DNA of 64,000 nt from RPQJ01 sp963762315. GTDB lineage: Bacteria > Pseudomonadota > Gammaproteobacteria > Steroidobacterales > Steroidobacteraceae. Position 1 is the first letter of the stretch; the number at the start of each line of letters is the position of its first letter. Made by a program: the position numbers and the translations under genes. The DNA lies in contig CAVXKO010000007.1 of assembly GCA_963762315.1 (NCBI GenBank), positions 434,001 to 498,000 on the forward strand. Reading direction: 5' to 3'. This document shows, piece after piece, positions 1 to 8,054 of the stretch. Under the pieces are notes generated by a model. The model made no database searches, was not told where the DNA came from, and worked only from the letters and a program-made list of their open reading frames with translations.

Positions 1-1147
1 CCAGTCCCGCGATCACCAGGCTGGCGGAAGCCCGCAGGTCCGTGGCCATCACCGGGGCGGCCGTGAGCTTCGGCACGCCCTTGATGATCGCCGTGTTGCC
101 CTCGAGGCGGATGTCCGCACCCATTCGGCGCATTTCGAGCATGTGCATGAAACGATTCTCGAAAATCGTCTCGATGATCGTGCCGACGCCGTCCGCCACC
201 GTGTTCAGGGCCGCAAACTGGGCCTGCATGTCCGTCGGGAAGCCCGGGTGGGGGGCGGTGCGGATATCCACCGCCTTGGGACGCCGGCCCCGCATGTCCA
301 CCTCGACGAAGCTGTCGCCGCGGATGACCGTGGCCCCGGCCTCCTGGAGCTTCCCGAGCACGGCATCGAGGTGATCCGCGCGGGCGCCCCGGGCCCGGAC
401 CCGGCCCCCGGTGATGGCTCCGGCCACGAGATACGTCCCCGCCTCGATCCGGTCCGGCAGGACCTCGTAACTCGTTCCGTGCAGGGTCTCGACGCCCTCG
501 ACGACGATCGTGTCCGTCCCGTAACCGCTGATCCGGGCGCCCATCGAGTTCAGGAACAGCGCCAGGTCCACGATCTCGGGTTCGCGGGCCGCGTTCTCGA
601 GGATTGTCTGCCCCTCCGCCAGGGCGGCCGCCATCATGAGGTTCTCGGTGCCGGTCACCGTCACGGTCTCCAGCACGATGCGCGCGCCCTTGAGGCGCGC
701 CGCGCGGGCCTTGATGTAGCCATTCTCGATGTGGACCTCGGCGCCCATGGCCTGCAACCCGGCCACGTGGATGTTCACCGGGCGGGCGCCGATGGCGCAG
801 CCGCCGGGGAGGGACACGTCCGCAGAGCCATAGCGAGCCACCAGGGGACCCAGCACCAGGATCGCGGCGCGCATGGTCTTCACGAGGTCGTACGGCGCGA
901 ACGTCTGGTTAGTCGTGCGCGGGTCGACCTCGACCCGCATGTTCTCGTCCAGCGTGACCTTGGCGCCCAGCCGCCCGAGCAGCTGGATCATCGTGGTCAC
1001 GTCGCGCAGGTGCGGCACGTTGCCGATGGTGACCGGCCCGTCGGCGAGCAGCGCGCCCGCGAGGATCGGCAGCGCGGCGTTCTTTGCGCCGGAAATGCGC
1101 ACGTCGCCGTCGAGCGGCACGCCGCCGCGGATCTGCAGTTTATCCAC
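1..1147 (-). CDS. murA: UDP-N-acetylglucosamine 1-carboxyvinyltransferase, C-terminus beyond window
   Basis: Cytosolic enzyme of the first committed peptidoglycan step: it transfers enolpyruvate from PEP to UDP-GlcNAc. The minus strand reads MDKLQIRGGVPLDGDVRISG from a GTG at 1147, followed by the K-N-A-A-L-P motif expected of the family. The catalytic cysteine lies in PGGCAIG, with its codon near 798-800. About 382 residues are visible; the family is about 420 long, so roughly the last 35-40 residues lie beyond position 1. The gene lies 15 bp downstream of ibaG on the same strand, the order seen in many gammaproteobacteria, and is probably cotranscribed with it. The start is supported by an AGGAG about 5 bases upstream. 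Identity is firm. Confidence 0.95.
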   Translation of the reverse strand, partial: MDKLQIRGGVPLDGDVRISGAKNAALPILAGALLADGPVTIGNVPHLRDVTTMIQLLGRLGAKVTLDENMRVEVDPRTTNQTFAPYDLVKTMRAAILVLGPLVARYGSADVSLPGGCAIGARPVNIHVAGLQAMGAEVHIENGYIKARAARLKGARIVLETVTVTGTENLMMAAALAEGQTILENAAREPEIVDLALFLNSMGARISGYGTDTIVVEGVETLHGTSYEVLPDRIEAGTYLVAGAITGGRVRARGARADHLDAVLGKLQEAGATVIRGDSFVEVDMRGRRPKAVDIRTAPHPGFPTDMQAQFAALNTVADGVGTIIETIFENRFMHMLEMRRMGADIRLEGNTAIIKGVPKLTAAPVMATDLRASASLVIAGL

Positions 1148-1162
1148 GGATCAACTCCTGGC

Positions 1163-1411
1163 TCAGGCGGTCGCGGACGCGGCCTGCCACTCGGCCGGCG
1201 TGTAGGCCTGGATCGACAGCGCGTGGACCTCGCGGCCCATGCGCTCGCCGAGTCCGGCGTAGACGAGCTGGTGCCGCTGCAACGGGCGCTTGCCCTCGAA
1301 CTGGGCCGCGACGACGACCGCCTCGAAATGGGTGTTGTCGTCGGAAAGGACCCGCACCTGGGCGCCCGGGAGGGCAGCCTGGATGAGGCCGGTGACTTCG
1401 TTGGCGGTCAT
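1163..1411 (-). CDS. ibaG: BolA/IbaG family protein
   Basis: 82-residue BolA-fold protein. The family partners with monothiol glutaredoxins in iron-sulfur trafficking and acid response. Visible features are the N-terminal helix, the H-F-E-A-V strand, and the R-H-Q-L-V-Y-A conserved segment carrying the ligand histidine, then a short C-terminal helix. Length matches IbaG (80-90 aa) rather than BolA (about 105 aa), and position immediately before murA also says IbaG. In Escherichia coli the mlaFEDCB genes stand upstream of ibaG; here ibaG instead faces kdsD across 77 bp. Known: family and synteny. Inferred: cotranscription with murA. Confidence 0.9.
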   Translation of the reverse strand: MTANEVTGLIQAALPGAQVRVLSDDNTHFEAVVVAAQFEGKRPLQRHQLVYAGLGERMGREVHALSIQAYTPAEWQAASATA

Positions 1412-1488
1412 GGCGGGTCGGGTCCGGGAAACGGGAGCCCAAGTCTAATGGAAGTGGCGCTCCGGCTGGAGGCTGTAGACTGTCGCCC

Positions 1489-2463
1489 ATGTCCGACAGT
1501 GAACGTCTCATCAGCCGCGGACGGCGGGTGCTGCGCACCGAAGCCGAGGCCGTGGCCGCCCTCGAGCACCGGCTCGGGGAGGAGTTTGCCGCCGCGTGCC
1601 GCCTGATCCTGGCCTGCACCGGCCGCGTGGTGGTCACCGGGATGGGCAAGTCCGGCCACGTGGGCAACAAGATCGCCGCCACGCTCGCGAGCACCGGCAG
1701 CCCGTCGTTCTTCCTGCATCCCGCCGAGGCCATCCACGGCGACATCGGGATGATCACGGCCGGCGACGTCGTCCTCGCGATCTCGAATTCGGGCGAGACG
1801 GACGAACTGGTGACCATCCTGCCCGTGATCAAGCGCCTCGACGTGCCGCTGATCGCGCTCACCGGCAATCACGGCTCGACGCTTTCGCGGTACGCGACGG
1901 TCACGCTCGACATCAGCGTGCCCGCGGAAGCCTGTCCGCTCAACCTCGCGCCGACGGCGAGCACGACGGCCACGCTGGCGATGGGCGACGCGCTCGCGAT
2001 CGCCGTGCTCGAGGCGCGCGGCTTCACCGAGGAGGACTTCGCGCGGTCGCACCCTGGCGGCACGCTCGGCCGACGGCTGCTGCTGCACGTCGAAGACGTG
2101 ATGCGCAAGGGCGACGACCTGCCGACGGTGAGCCCGGAGGCCTCCCTCAAAGACGGGCTGCTCGAGATGAGCCGCAAGGGCCTCGGCATGACGACGGTCG
2201 TGGACGGTTCGCGCCGGGTGCTCGGGATCTTCACCGACGGCGACCTGCGACGCACGCTCGACAGGCAGATCGACGTGCACAGGACGAAGATGGGCGAAGT
2301 GATGACCGCGAACTGCAAGGTCGCCGAGGCGCGCATGCTGGCGGTGGAAGCGGTGCACCTGATGGAGACGCACCGCATCACGTCGCTGCCCGTGGTGGAC
2401 GAGTCAGGCCGCCTCGTCGGCGCGTTGAACGTGCACGACCTGCTGCGCGCGCGGGTGATGTGA
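1489..2463 (+). CDS. kdsD: D-arabinose 5-phosphate isomerase
   Basis: Cytosolic isomerase converting ribulose 5-phosphate to arabinose 5-phosphate, the entry step of Kdo synthesis for lipopolysaccharide. 324 residues, the normal length. An SIS domain (about 40-175) holds GKSGHVG at 53-59 and HPAEAIHGD near 77; ARSHPGGTLG carries the conserved histidine; two CBS motifs fill 200-324. First gene of a tight run kdsD-kdsC-lptC-lptA-lptB. No Shine-Dalgarno sits at the usual distance: GGAGG is about 16 bases from the ATG, and a TAGACT (-10-like) ends 6 bases before it, so a leaderless or short-leader transcript is possible. The product call is secure. Confidence 0.95.
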   Translation: MSDSERLISRGRRVLRTEAEAVAALEHRLGEEFAAACRLILACTGRVVVTGMGKSGHVGNKIAATLASTGSPSFFLHPAEAIHGDIGMITAGDVVLAISNSGETDELVTILPVIKRLDVPLIALTGNHGSTLSRYATVTLDISVPAEACPLNLAPTASTTATLAMGDALAIAVLEARGFTEEDFARSHPGGTLGRRLLLHVEDVMRKGDDLPTVSPEASLKDGLLEMSRKGLGMTTVVDGSRRVLGIFTDGDLRRTLDRQIDVHRTKMGEVMTANCKVAEARMLAVEAVHLMETHRITSLPVVDESGRLVGALNVHDLLRARVM

Positions 2464-2466
2464 GCC

Positions 2467-2976
2467 ATGGCCGAGTCGGTGGCCGAGCGCGCACGCTGCA
2501 TCCGCCTCCTCGTGCTGGACGTGGACGGCGTGCTCACGGACGGCCGGCTCTACGTCGCCGCGAACGGTGAAGAATTCAAGGTCTTCCACGTGCGCGACGG
2601 CTCCGGCCTCGTGGCCCTGCGCAAGGCGGGCATCGACATCGCGATCATCTCGGGCCGCGACTCGCCGGCGGTCCAGCGCCGCGCCGATGAACTCGGCATT
2701 CGCCACGTGCGCCAGGGCGTGGCCGACAAGGCGGCCGTACTCGACGAACTGCTGCGCGAGACCGGCGCGAAACCGGAAGAAGTCGCGTGCGTCGGCGATG
2801 ACACGCCCGACGTGCCGATCCTGCGCAAAGCGCGGCTGGCCGTGGCCGTCGCCGATGCCCATGCCGCGGCCATCGCCGCGGCGCACCTCGTGACCCAGGC
2901 AAAGGGCGGCCGCGGAGCCGTCAGGGAAGTATGCGATCTCCTGCTCGAAGCACGGAAGCCCGCAACCAGCGGCTGA
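2467..2976 (+). CDS. kdsC: 3-deoxy-D-manno-octulosonate 8-phosphate phosphatase
   Basis: HAD-superfamily phosphatase, 169 residues, that dephosphorylates Kdo 8-phosphate. HAD motif I is LLVLDVDGVLTDGRL near residues 14-29, motif II is in AIISGRDS, and motif IV is VGDDTPDVPIL. There is no cap domain, as expected for the tetrameric C0 KdsC type. It begins 3 bp after the kdsD stop and overlaps lptC by 46 bp in another frame, so translation of the three is probably coupled. Position between kdsD and lptC is the standard gammaproteobacterial arrangement. Confidence 0.94.
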   Translation: MAESVAERARCIRLLVLDVDGVLTDGRLYVAANGEEFKVFHVRDGSGLVALRKAGIDIAIISGRDSPAVQRRADELGIRHVRQGVADKAAVLDELLRETGAKPEEVACVGDDTPDVPILRKARLAVAVADAHAAAIAAAHLVTQAKGGRGAVREVCDLLLEARKPATSG

Positions 2977-3509
2977 TCGCGGCCGCGGCGTTCGTGGCCG
3001 CGTTCGCCCTGCTGTACGGTCTGCTCGGCGGCCGGGACACGAACGATTTCGAGATCGGCCCGGCCGACGACGACCGCGGCTACTACCTGACCGACGCCAC
3101 GCTCACCGAGATGGGACAGGACGGCAAAGCGCGCATGCTCGTGCACGCGAAGTCGATCGAGCAGCAGCTCTCCGACCAGAGCGTGCGCCTCAGCGACGTG
3201 CAGGTCGACTACACCGCGCAGCAGACGGGCCGGTGGAAAGTCACGGCGGAGCGCGGACACTTGACCCCGGATCGCACCACGATGACGCTGGCCGGCGACG
3301 TGGAAGTGACTGGCACCGACGCGCGCGGCCAGGCCGTCATCAACACGGACGAGCTTGCCTACGACACCAAGGCCAACCTGGTGCAGACTGCCGAGCCCGT
3401 GATCGTGCGTTTCGGACCCCATGAGCTGCGCGGGCGCGGCATGCATGTGGATTTGAACGCGGGCACCCTCAAGCTAGAATCGAGCGTCAATGGCCGCTTC
3501 AATCCTTAA
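2931..3509 (+). CDS. lptC: LPS export system protein LptC
   Basis: Single-pass inner-membrane protein of the Lpt bridge that passes lipopolysaccharide from LptBFG to LptA. 192 residues: one N-terminal membrane segment (about 15-33, rich in Ala/Phe/Leu) then a periplasmic beta-jellyroll containing the GYYLTDATLTEMGQDG stretch and G-D-V-E-V-T-G, typical of the DUF1239 family. The chosen ATG lies inside the end of kdsC (46-bp overlap). Its own end overlaps lptA by 20 bp. lptF and lptG are not in the window. Sequence divergence is normal for LptC; synteny makes the call strong. Confidence 0.9.
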   Translation: MRSPARSTEARNQRLIAAAAFVAAFALLYGLLGGRDTNDFEIGPADDDRGYYLTDATLTEMGQDGKARMLVHAKSIEQQLSDQSVRLSDVQVDYTAQQTGRWKVTAERGHLTPDRTTMTLAGDVEVTGTDARGQAVINTDELAYDTKANLVQTAEPVIVRFGPHELRGRGMHVDLNAGTLKLESSVNGRFNP

Positions 3510-4143
3510 CGCGGGCCGCGCCGCGATCCTGTGTGCAGCGCTGCTCGCCTGCGCCGCTTCCGTGGCCGAGGAGAAGCCGGGGCGCCTCGCCGCGCGAAAT
3601 TCGCAGCAGCCGATCGACCTGCAGGCGGCCTCCTCCGACTTCGACTACAAGAACAATTCGCTGCTCTTCCGGCGCGTGAAGATCACGCAGGGGCAGCTGC
3701 AGGTGATGGCGCAGGAGGCGAGCGCGTCCGGCCTCAACTTCGAGAATTCCGAGTGGAAGCTCACCGGCGACGTGCAGATCCTGGTGCCGGACGGCAAGCT
3801 CGAGTCGAGCTCGGCGCAGGTCACGTTCCGCAACAACGAGATCGTCCGCGCGGTCATCAAGGGCGCGCCGGCCTCCTTCGAGCAGAAGCTGAAGGACAAG
3901 GGCCAGCTGGCGCGCGGCAAGGCCGAGACGATCGAGTACAACGTGCAGGCGAGCACCGTGCGCCTGGCCGGCCAGGCGTGGCTGACCGACGGGACGAACG
4001 AGATCCGGGGCAACACGCTGATCTACGACATCGGCAAGCAGCGCGTCGTCGCCAATCCGAACGAGAAGGACCCGGGAGGCGTGCACATCACGATCAATCC
4101 GCAGAATCCGCCGGCCGCGCCGCGCAAGGAACCGTCGCCATGA
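3490..4143 (+). CDS. lptA: LPS transport periplasmic protein LptA
   Basis: Periplasmic bridge protein that forms the beta-jellyroll path carrying lipopolysaccharide across the periplasm. 217 residues. An N-terminal signal peptide (about 1-27, ending A-A-S-V-A) is followed by QPIDLQAASSDFDYKNNSLL, then the OstA-type repeats with L-T-G-D-V-Q-I and GNTLIYDIGKQRVVA. The tail is rich in Pro. Starts inside lptC and ends overlapping lptB by 4 bp (ATGA), the sign of translational coupling. Confidence 0.93.
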   Translation: MAASILNAGRAAILCAALLACAASVAEEKPGRLAARNSQQPIDLQAASSDFDYKNNSLLFRRVKITQGQLQVMAQEASASGLNFENSEWKLTGDVQILVPDGKLESSSAQVTFRNNEIVRAVIKGAPASFEQKLKDKGQLARGKAETIEYNVQASTVRLAGQAWLTDGTNEIRGNTLIYDIGKQRVVANPNEKDPGGVHITINPQNPPAAPRKEPSP

Positions 4144-4868
4144 GCCGGTTGCGGGCCGAGGCGCTCGGCAAGCGCTACCGGTCGCGCCAGGTCGTCGACG
4201 GCCTGTCGCTCGAAGTGAACTCGGGCGAGGTCGTCGGGCTGCTCGGCCCGAACGGGGCCGGCAAGACCACCGCCTTCTACATGATCGTGGGCCTCGCGGC
4301 GTGCGACGACGGCCGCATCTTCCTCGACGAACAGGAGCTGACCCGGCTGCCCATGTACCGGCGGGCCCGGCTCGGCGTCGGCTACCTGCCGCAGGAAGCG
4401 TCGGTCTTCCGCAAGCTCTCGGTCGAGGACAACATCCTCGCGATCCTCGAGACACGGGACGACCTGGATACCTCCACGGCCCGCGAGGCGGCGCTGGAGT
4501 CCCTGCTCGAGGAACTGCACATCGGCCACATCCGCAGCAGCGGCGGCATGAGCCTGTCGGGCGGCGAGCGCCGCCGGGTCGAGATTGCGCGCGCATTGGC
4601 GGCGGAACCCCGTTTCATGCTGCTGGACGAGCCGTTCGCGGGGGTGGACCCGATCTCCGTGATCGACATCCAGCGCATCATCCGGCACCTCAGTTCCCGC
4701 AACATCGGCGTACTCATCACCGACCACAATGTGCGTGAAACACTCGGCATTTGCAGCCGGGCGTACATCGTCAGCTCCGGAAGTGTGATCGCGTCGGGAT
4801 CGGCGGAGGAGATTCTTGCCAACCCGCAGGTGCGTGAGGTCTACTTGGGCCAGGATTTCAGGCTCTAA
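4140..4868 (+). CDS. lptB: LPS export ABC transporter ATP-binding protein
   Basis: Cytosolic ATPase driving the LptBFG extractor. 242 residues: Walker A GPNGAGKTT near 38-46, Q-loop in YLPQEASVF, signature LSGGERRRVEIARAL near 139-153, Walker B FMLLDEPFAGVDP, and the switch histidine in LITDHNVRET. The ATG overlaps the lptA stop as ATGA. This is the last Lpt gene; rpoN follows after 45 bp with no obvious terminator, so read-through into rpoN is likely. Confidence 0.95.
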   Translation: MSRLRAEALGKRYRSRQVVDGLSLEVNSGEVVGLLGPNGAGKTTAFYMIVGLAACDDGRIFLDEQELTRLPMYRRARLGVGYLPQEASVFRKLSVEDNILAILETRDDLDTSTAREAALESLLEELHIGHIRSSGGMSLSGGERRRVEIARALAAEPRFMLLDEPFAGVDPISVIDIQRIIRHLSSRNIGVLITDHNVRETLGICSRAYIVSSGSVIASGSAEEILANPQVREVYLGQDFRL

Positions 4869-4913
4869 CTGACTCCGTCGGGCACCCGGGGGCGCCCCGC
4901 CGCGCAAGGACAC

Positions 4914-6393
4914 ATGCTCAAGCCGGCCCTGCAGCTCAAGCTCGGTCAGCAGCTCACGATGACGCCGCAGTTGCAGCAGGCGATCAAGCTGCTGCAGATG
5001 CCCGTGCTCGAGCTCCAGGCCCAGGTCCAGGAAGCGCTCGAGTCCAACGTGATGCTCGAGGCCGAGGAGGAGGAGCCGATCGACCTCGCTTCGCTCGATC
5101 CGCAGGCCCCCTCCGCCCCCGACAGCGATTCCGACACGGGCATCGACGGTGAACCGGCCGCGGTGGAGGCCGAGCCCGAAGACGAAGTCGTCGTCGAGAT
5201 GGAGGACCCGTGGGCCGAGACCTCGACCCCCTCCGGCGACGGCCAGCGATCCGAGGACGACGACGATCGCCCGCTCGAGTTCTCCGACGAACGCAACCGC
5301 GACCTGCACCAGCACCTCGTCTGGCAGCTCGAGACCAGCCAGCTCGACCCGCGCCAGGTCTGGATCGGCGAAGCGATCGTCGATTCGTTGAACGACGACG
5401 GGTATCTCGCCGAATCCCTCGAAGAGCTCGCGCGCAGCCTGAGCGTCGACCTCCCGGTGTCCGCCGAGGACGTCGAGGAGGTGCTGCGCTTCGTGCAGAC
5501 GCTCGACCCGCCAGGCATCGGCGCGCGCGACCTGGCCGAGTGCATCTGCCTGCAGCTCGCCCAGCTGGAGAACGAAACCCAGGGTCGCGAACTGGCGCTC
5601 GCAATCGCGCGGGAACACCTGCCGCTCGTCGCGTCGCGCGACTTCGCCACGATCAGGAAGCTCACCGGCGCGGACGAGGAAGCGCTGCAGCTGGCGCTCG
5701 CGCTCATCCGCGGTTGCCATCCACGCCCGGGCTCGGCTTTCGAATCCGCGCAACCCGAGTACATCGTCCCGGACGTATTCGTGCGCCGCACCGAACAGGG
5801 CTGGACCGTGGAGATCAACGCGGCGTCGGTGCCTCGCCTGAAGGTCAACCAGACGTATGCGGGGCTGGTCGCGCGTTCCGCAGACTACGCGTCGCTGCGC
5901 GCGCAGCTGCAGGAAGCCCGCTGGCTCATCCGCAGCCTCGAGATCCGCAACGAAACGCTGCTGAAGGTCGCGCGCACGATCGTGCAGCGGCAGTCGGCCT
6001 TCTTCGAGAAAGGCGACGAGGCGCATGCAGCCGATGATCCTGCGCGACGTCGCCGAAGCGGTGAGCATGCACGAGTCCACGATCTCGCGTGTCACGACCG
6101 GCAAGTACATGCACACGCCGCGCGGCATCTTCGAGTTCCGGTACTTCTTCTCGAGCCACGTCTCGGGGACGTCCGGCGAGGACGTGTCCTCCACCAAGAT
6201 CCGCGCGCGCATCCGCAAGCTCATCAGCGACGAAATACCCGACAAGCCATTGAGCGATGCGCAGCTGGCCGAGATCCTCGCCGGCGAGGGCGCCAAGGTG
6301 GCGCGCCGGACCGTCGCCAAGTACCGCGAGGCACTGGGCCTCGCTTCGTCCAGCGAACGGCGTCAGCAGGTGGCAGCGCGCGCCGAAGCCTGA
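4914..6393 (+). CDS. rpoN: RNA polymerase sigma-54 factor, reading frame broken near 6024
   Basis: Sigma-54, which directs RNA polymerase to -24/-12 promoters opened by enhancer-binding ATPases. Region I (MLKPALQLKLGQQLTMTPQ, then QQAIKLLQM) binds activator and core; residues about 50-120 are an acidic region II; the core-binding domain follows; the RpoN box ARRTVAKYRE is near the end. The first frame fails after FFEKGDEA and the second resumes at MQPMILRDVAEAV. Removing one base in gaggcgCatgcag (about 6024) joins them into 492 residues, the normal length. Either a sequencing or assembly insertion, or a true lesion; loss of the RpoN box would inactivate it. Neighbour order lptB-rpoN-hpf is standard. 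Confidence 0.9.
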
Positions 6394-6490
6394 CCGCGAA
6401 CCGCACGCCCGCCACGGAGTCGAGCCCCGAGAGAGCCAGAATTCGCGAGAGTGATCCGACCGTCAGACCGTACGCCAGGAGGAGATCGAG

Positions 6491-6820
6491 ATGCGAATGC
6501 ACCTGAGTGGACACCACGTCGAAGTCACGCCGGCCCTGCGCACCTATGCGGACAAGAAGCTGGGCCGCATCCTCAAGCGATTCGACCGCCTGATCGACGT
6601 GCATTGCATCCTGACGGTGGAAAAGCTGCAGCACAAGGCGGAATCGACGGTGAAGCTGCGCGGCTCGACGATCCACGCCGCGGCGATCGACGGGGACATG
6701 TACGCGGCCATCGACGCGCTGGCGGACAAGCTCGAGGAGCAGGTGCGCCGCCACAAGGAAAAGGTTCGCGACCACCGGGCCTGCGAAGTGCACAAGCACG
6801 TCCCGGCGGCCACCCAGTGA
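6491..6820 (+). CDS. hpf: Ribosome hibernation-promoting factor, short form
   Basis: 109-residue S30AE-domain protein that binds the 30S decoding region and promotes 100S or inactive ribosomes in slow growth. The family beginning is visible as MRMHLSGHHVEVTPALRTY, followed by KLGRILKRFDRLID, then the basic helix KLEEQVRRHKEKVRDH. The absence of a C-terminal dimerisation domain marks the short HPF type. An AGGAGATCGAG motif precedes the ATG. It lies 97 bp after rpoN and 13 bp before rapZ. In many relatives ptsN sits between hpf and rapZ; it does not here. Confidence 0.93.
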   Translation: MRMHLSGHHVEVTPALRTYADKKLGRILKRFDRLIDVHCILTVEKLQHKAESTVKLRGSTIHAAAIDGDMYAAIDALADKLEEQVRRHKEKVRDHRACEVHKHVPAATQ

Positions 6821-6833
6821 ATCCCGGGCCGCC

Positions 6834-7707
6834 ATGCGGCTGATCATCGTCAGCGGCCTGTCGGGGTCCGGCAAGAGCGTCGCGCTCGACATGCTGGAGG
6901 ACCTGGACTACTACTGCGTCGACAACATCCCGGCAGGCCTCCTGCCGGGGTTCATCGAATACACCGTGCGCACGAGCGAGGCCTCGTACCAGCGCACGGC
7001 GGTCGGCGTGGACGTGCGCAACCGGCCCGAGGACCTCGCCGAGGTCCCGGGCCTCGTGCACTCGCTGCGCAGCAGCGGCATCGGCTGCGAACTGATGTTC
7101 CTGCGCGCCGACAACGAGACGCTGCTCAAGCGTTTCAGCGAGACGCGCCGTCGCCATCCGCTGAGCCGCGACGGCGTGGGTCTGCTCGAGGCGCTGGACC
7201 AGGAAGTTCGGCTGCTCGCGCCGCTCGCCAACGACGCGGACCTCACGATCGACACCTCGCGGCTGTCGGTGCACGAACTGCGCGAACTGATCCGCGAGCG
7301 GGTCGTCGAGCGCAAGGACTCGGGTCCCGCCCTGCTCTTCCAGTCGTTCGCCTACCGGCACGGCGTGCCGGACGACGCCGACTTCGTCTTCGACGCGCGG
7401 GCGCTGCCGAACCCGTACTGGCATCCGACGCTGCGCGAACAGACGGGACGCGACGAAGGCGTCGCCGCGTTCCTCGACGCGCAGGAAGAAGTCGCGCGAT
7501 TTCTTCGGCGACATCCGCGACTTTCTCGAGCGCTGGCTTCCGTCGCTCGTGCGCTCGAATCGCAGTTACCTCACGATCGCGGTCGGCTGCACCGGCGGCC
7601 AGCACCGCTCGGTCTACCTCGCCGAGAAACTCGCGGCGCATTTCAGCGGCCGCCACGGGCAGGCCCTCATCCGCCATCGCGACCTGACGAGCCGGCGGCA
7701 CGAGTAA
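6834..7707 (+). CDS. rapZ: RNase adapter RapZ (P-loop nucleotide-binding), frame broken near 7492
   Basis: RapZ family: in enterobacteria it senses GlcN6P and delivers the sRNA GlmZ to RNase E. Walker A is GLSGSGKS at about 7-14, then YYCVDNIPAGLLP and the RADNETLLKRFSETRRRHPL segment. After DAQEEVAR the frame changes; the next frame reads FFGDIRDFLERWLP, then AVGCTGGQHRSVYLAEKL, and ends RRHE at 7705-7707. Skipping one base in the gcgcg run near 7492 gives 290 residues, the family length. The C-terminal domain that binds RNA and RNase E would be lost if the break is real. No npr or ptsN follows; the next 350 bp hold repeats. Confidence 0.88.
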
Positions 7708-7741
7708 TCGCGCCATGTGCGCGGGCCGATGCAGCCGGATC

Positions 7742-7980
7742 GGGGTTGCGGGTCTCTTTTCCGCTCCATGTCGAACGCCGCAGCGCGAGCGCAGGCACGA
7801 GGCGCTTGCGCGGCTTCTGCTGAGATGCCCTCATCTCGCCTCGGGCCCGTTCGCGCAAGGGTCGCCGAAAAGGAAATTGGGGACATTCACCGTTTTCGTA
7901 ACGACCGAAAACGGAGTATGTCCCCAGTTTCCTTTTCGATGCGCGTGAGACCTTGGAGCGGAAAAGAGACCCGCAACCCC
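7742..7980. repeat. Composite inverted repeat between rapZ and mgtE (outer arms)
   Basis: A perfect 27-bp inverted repeat: 7742-7768 (starting GGGGTTGCGGGTCTC) and its reverse complement at 7954-7980. Weaker pairing continues outward (CCGGATC against GCGGACC). About 185 bp lie between the arms and contain a second, nested palindrome at 7866-7938. The 347 bp from 7708 to 8054 have no convincing gene; small frames there are palindrome artefacts. The size and nesting resemble a non-autonomous mobile element, but no target duplication was identified. Confidence 0.7.
7866..7938. repeat. GGGGACATTC-family hairpin, copy 1
   Basis: Two 33-nt arms (7866-7898 and 7906-7938) pair with only a few mismatches around a 7-nt loop (7899-7905, taacgac). 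The outer stem reads GAAAAGGAAAnTGGGGACAT on both strands. Shares the GGGGACAT core and the 7-nt loop with copies at 21080-21130 and 28568-28626, though the distal stem sequence differs between copies. Confidence 0.8.
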
Positions 7981-8054
7981 GGTCCGCGAGTCGGCCTCGA
8001 ATTCGCGCTGAACCGCTCGCCCCCGCCGCCCGAAGCTCGTACAGTTCGCGTCCA

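Noticed and set aside
6020..6030. Programmed +1 frameshift in rpoN
   Set aside because: No slippery codon or stimulatory structure is apparent, and ten other unrelated genes show the same polarity; technical insertion is more economical.
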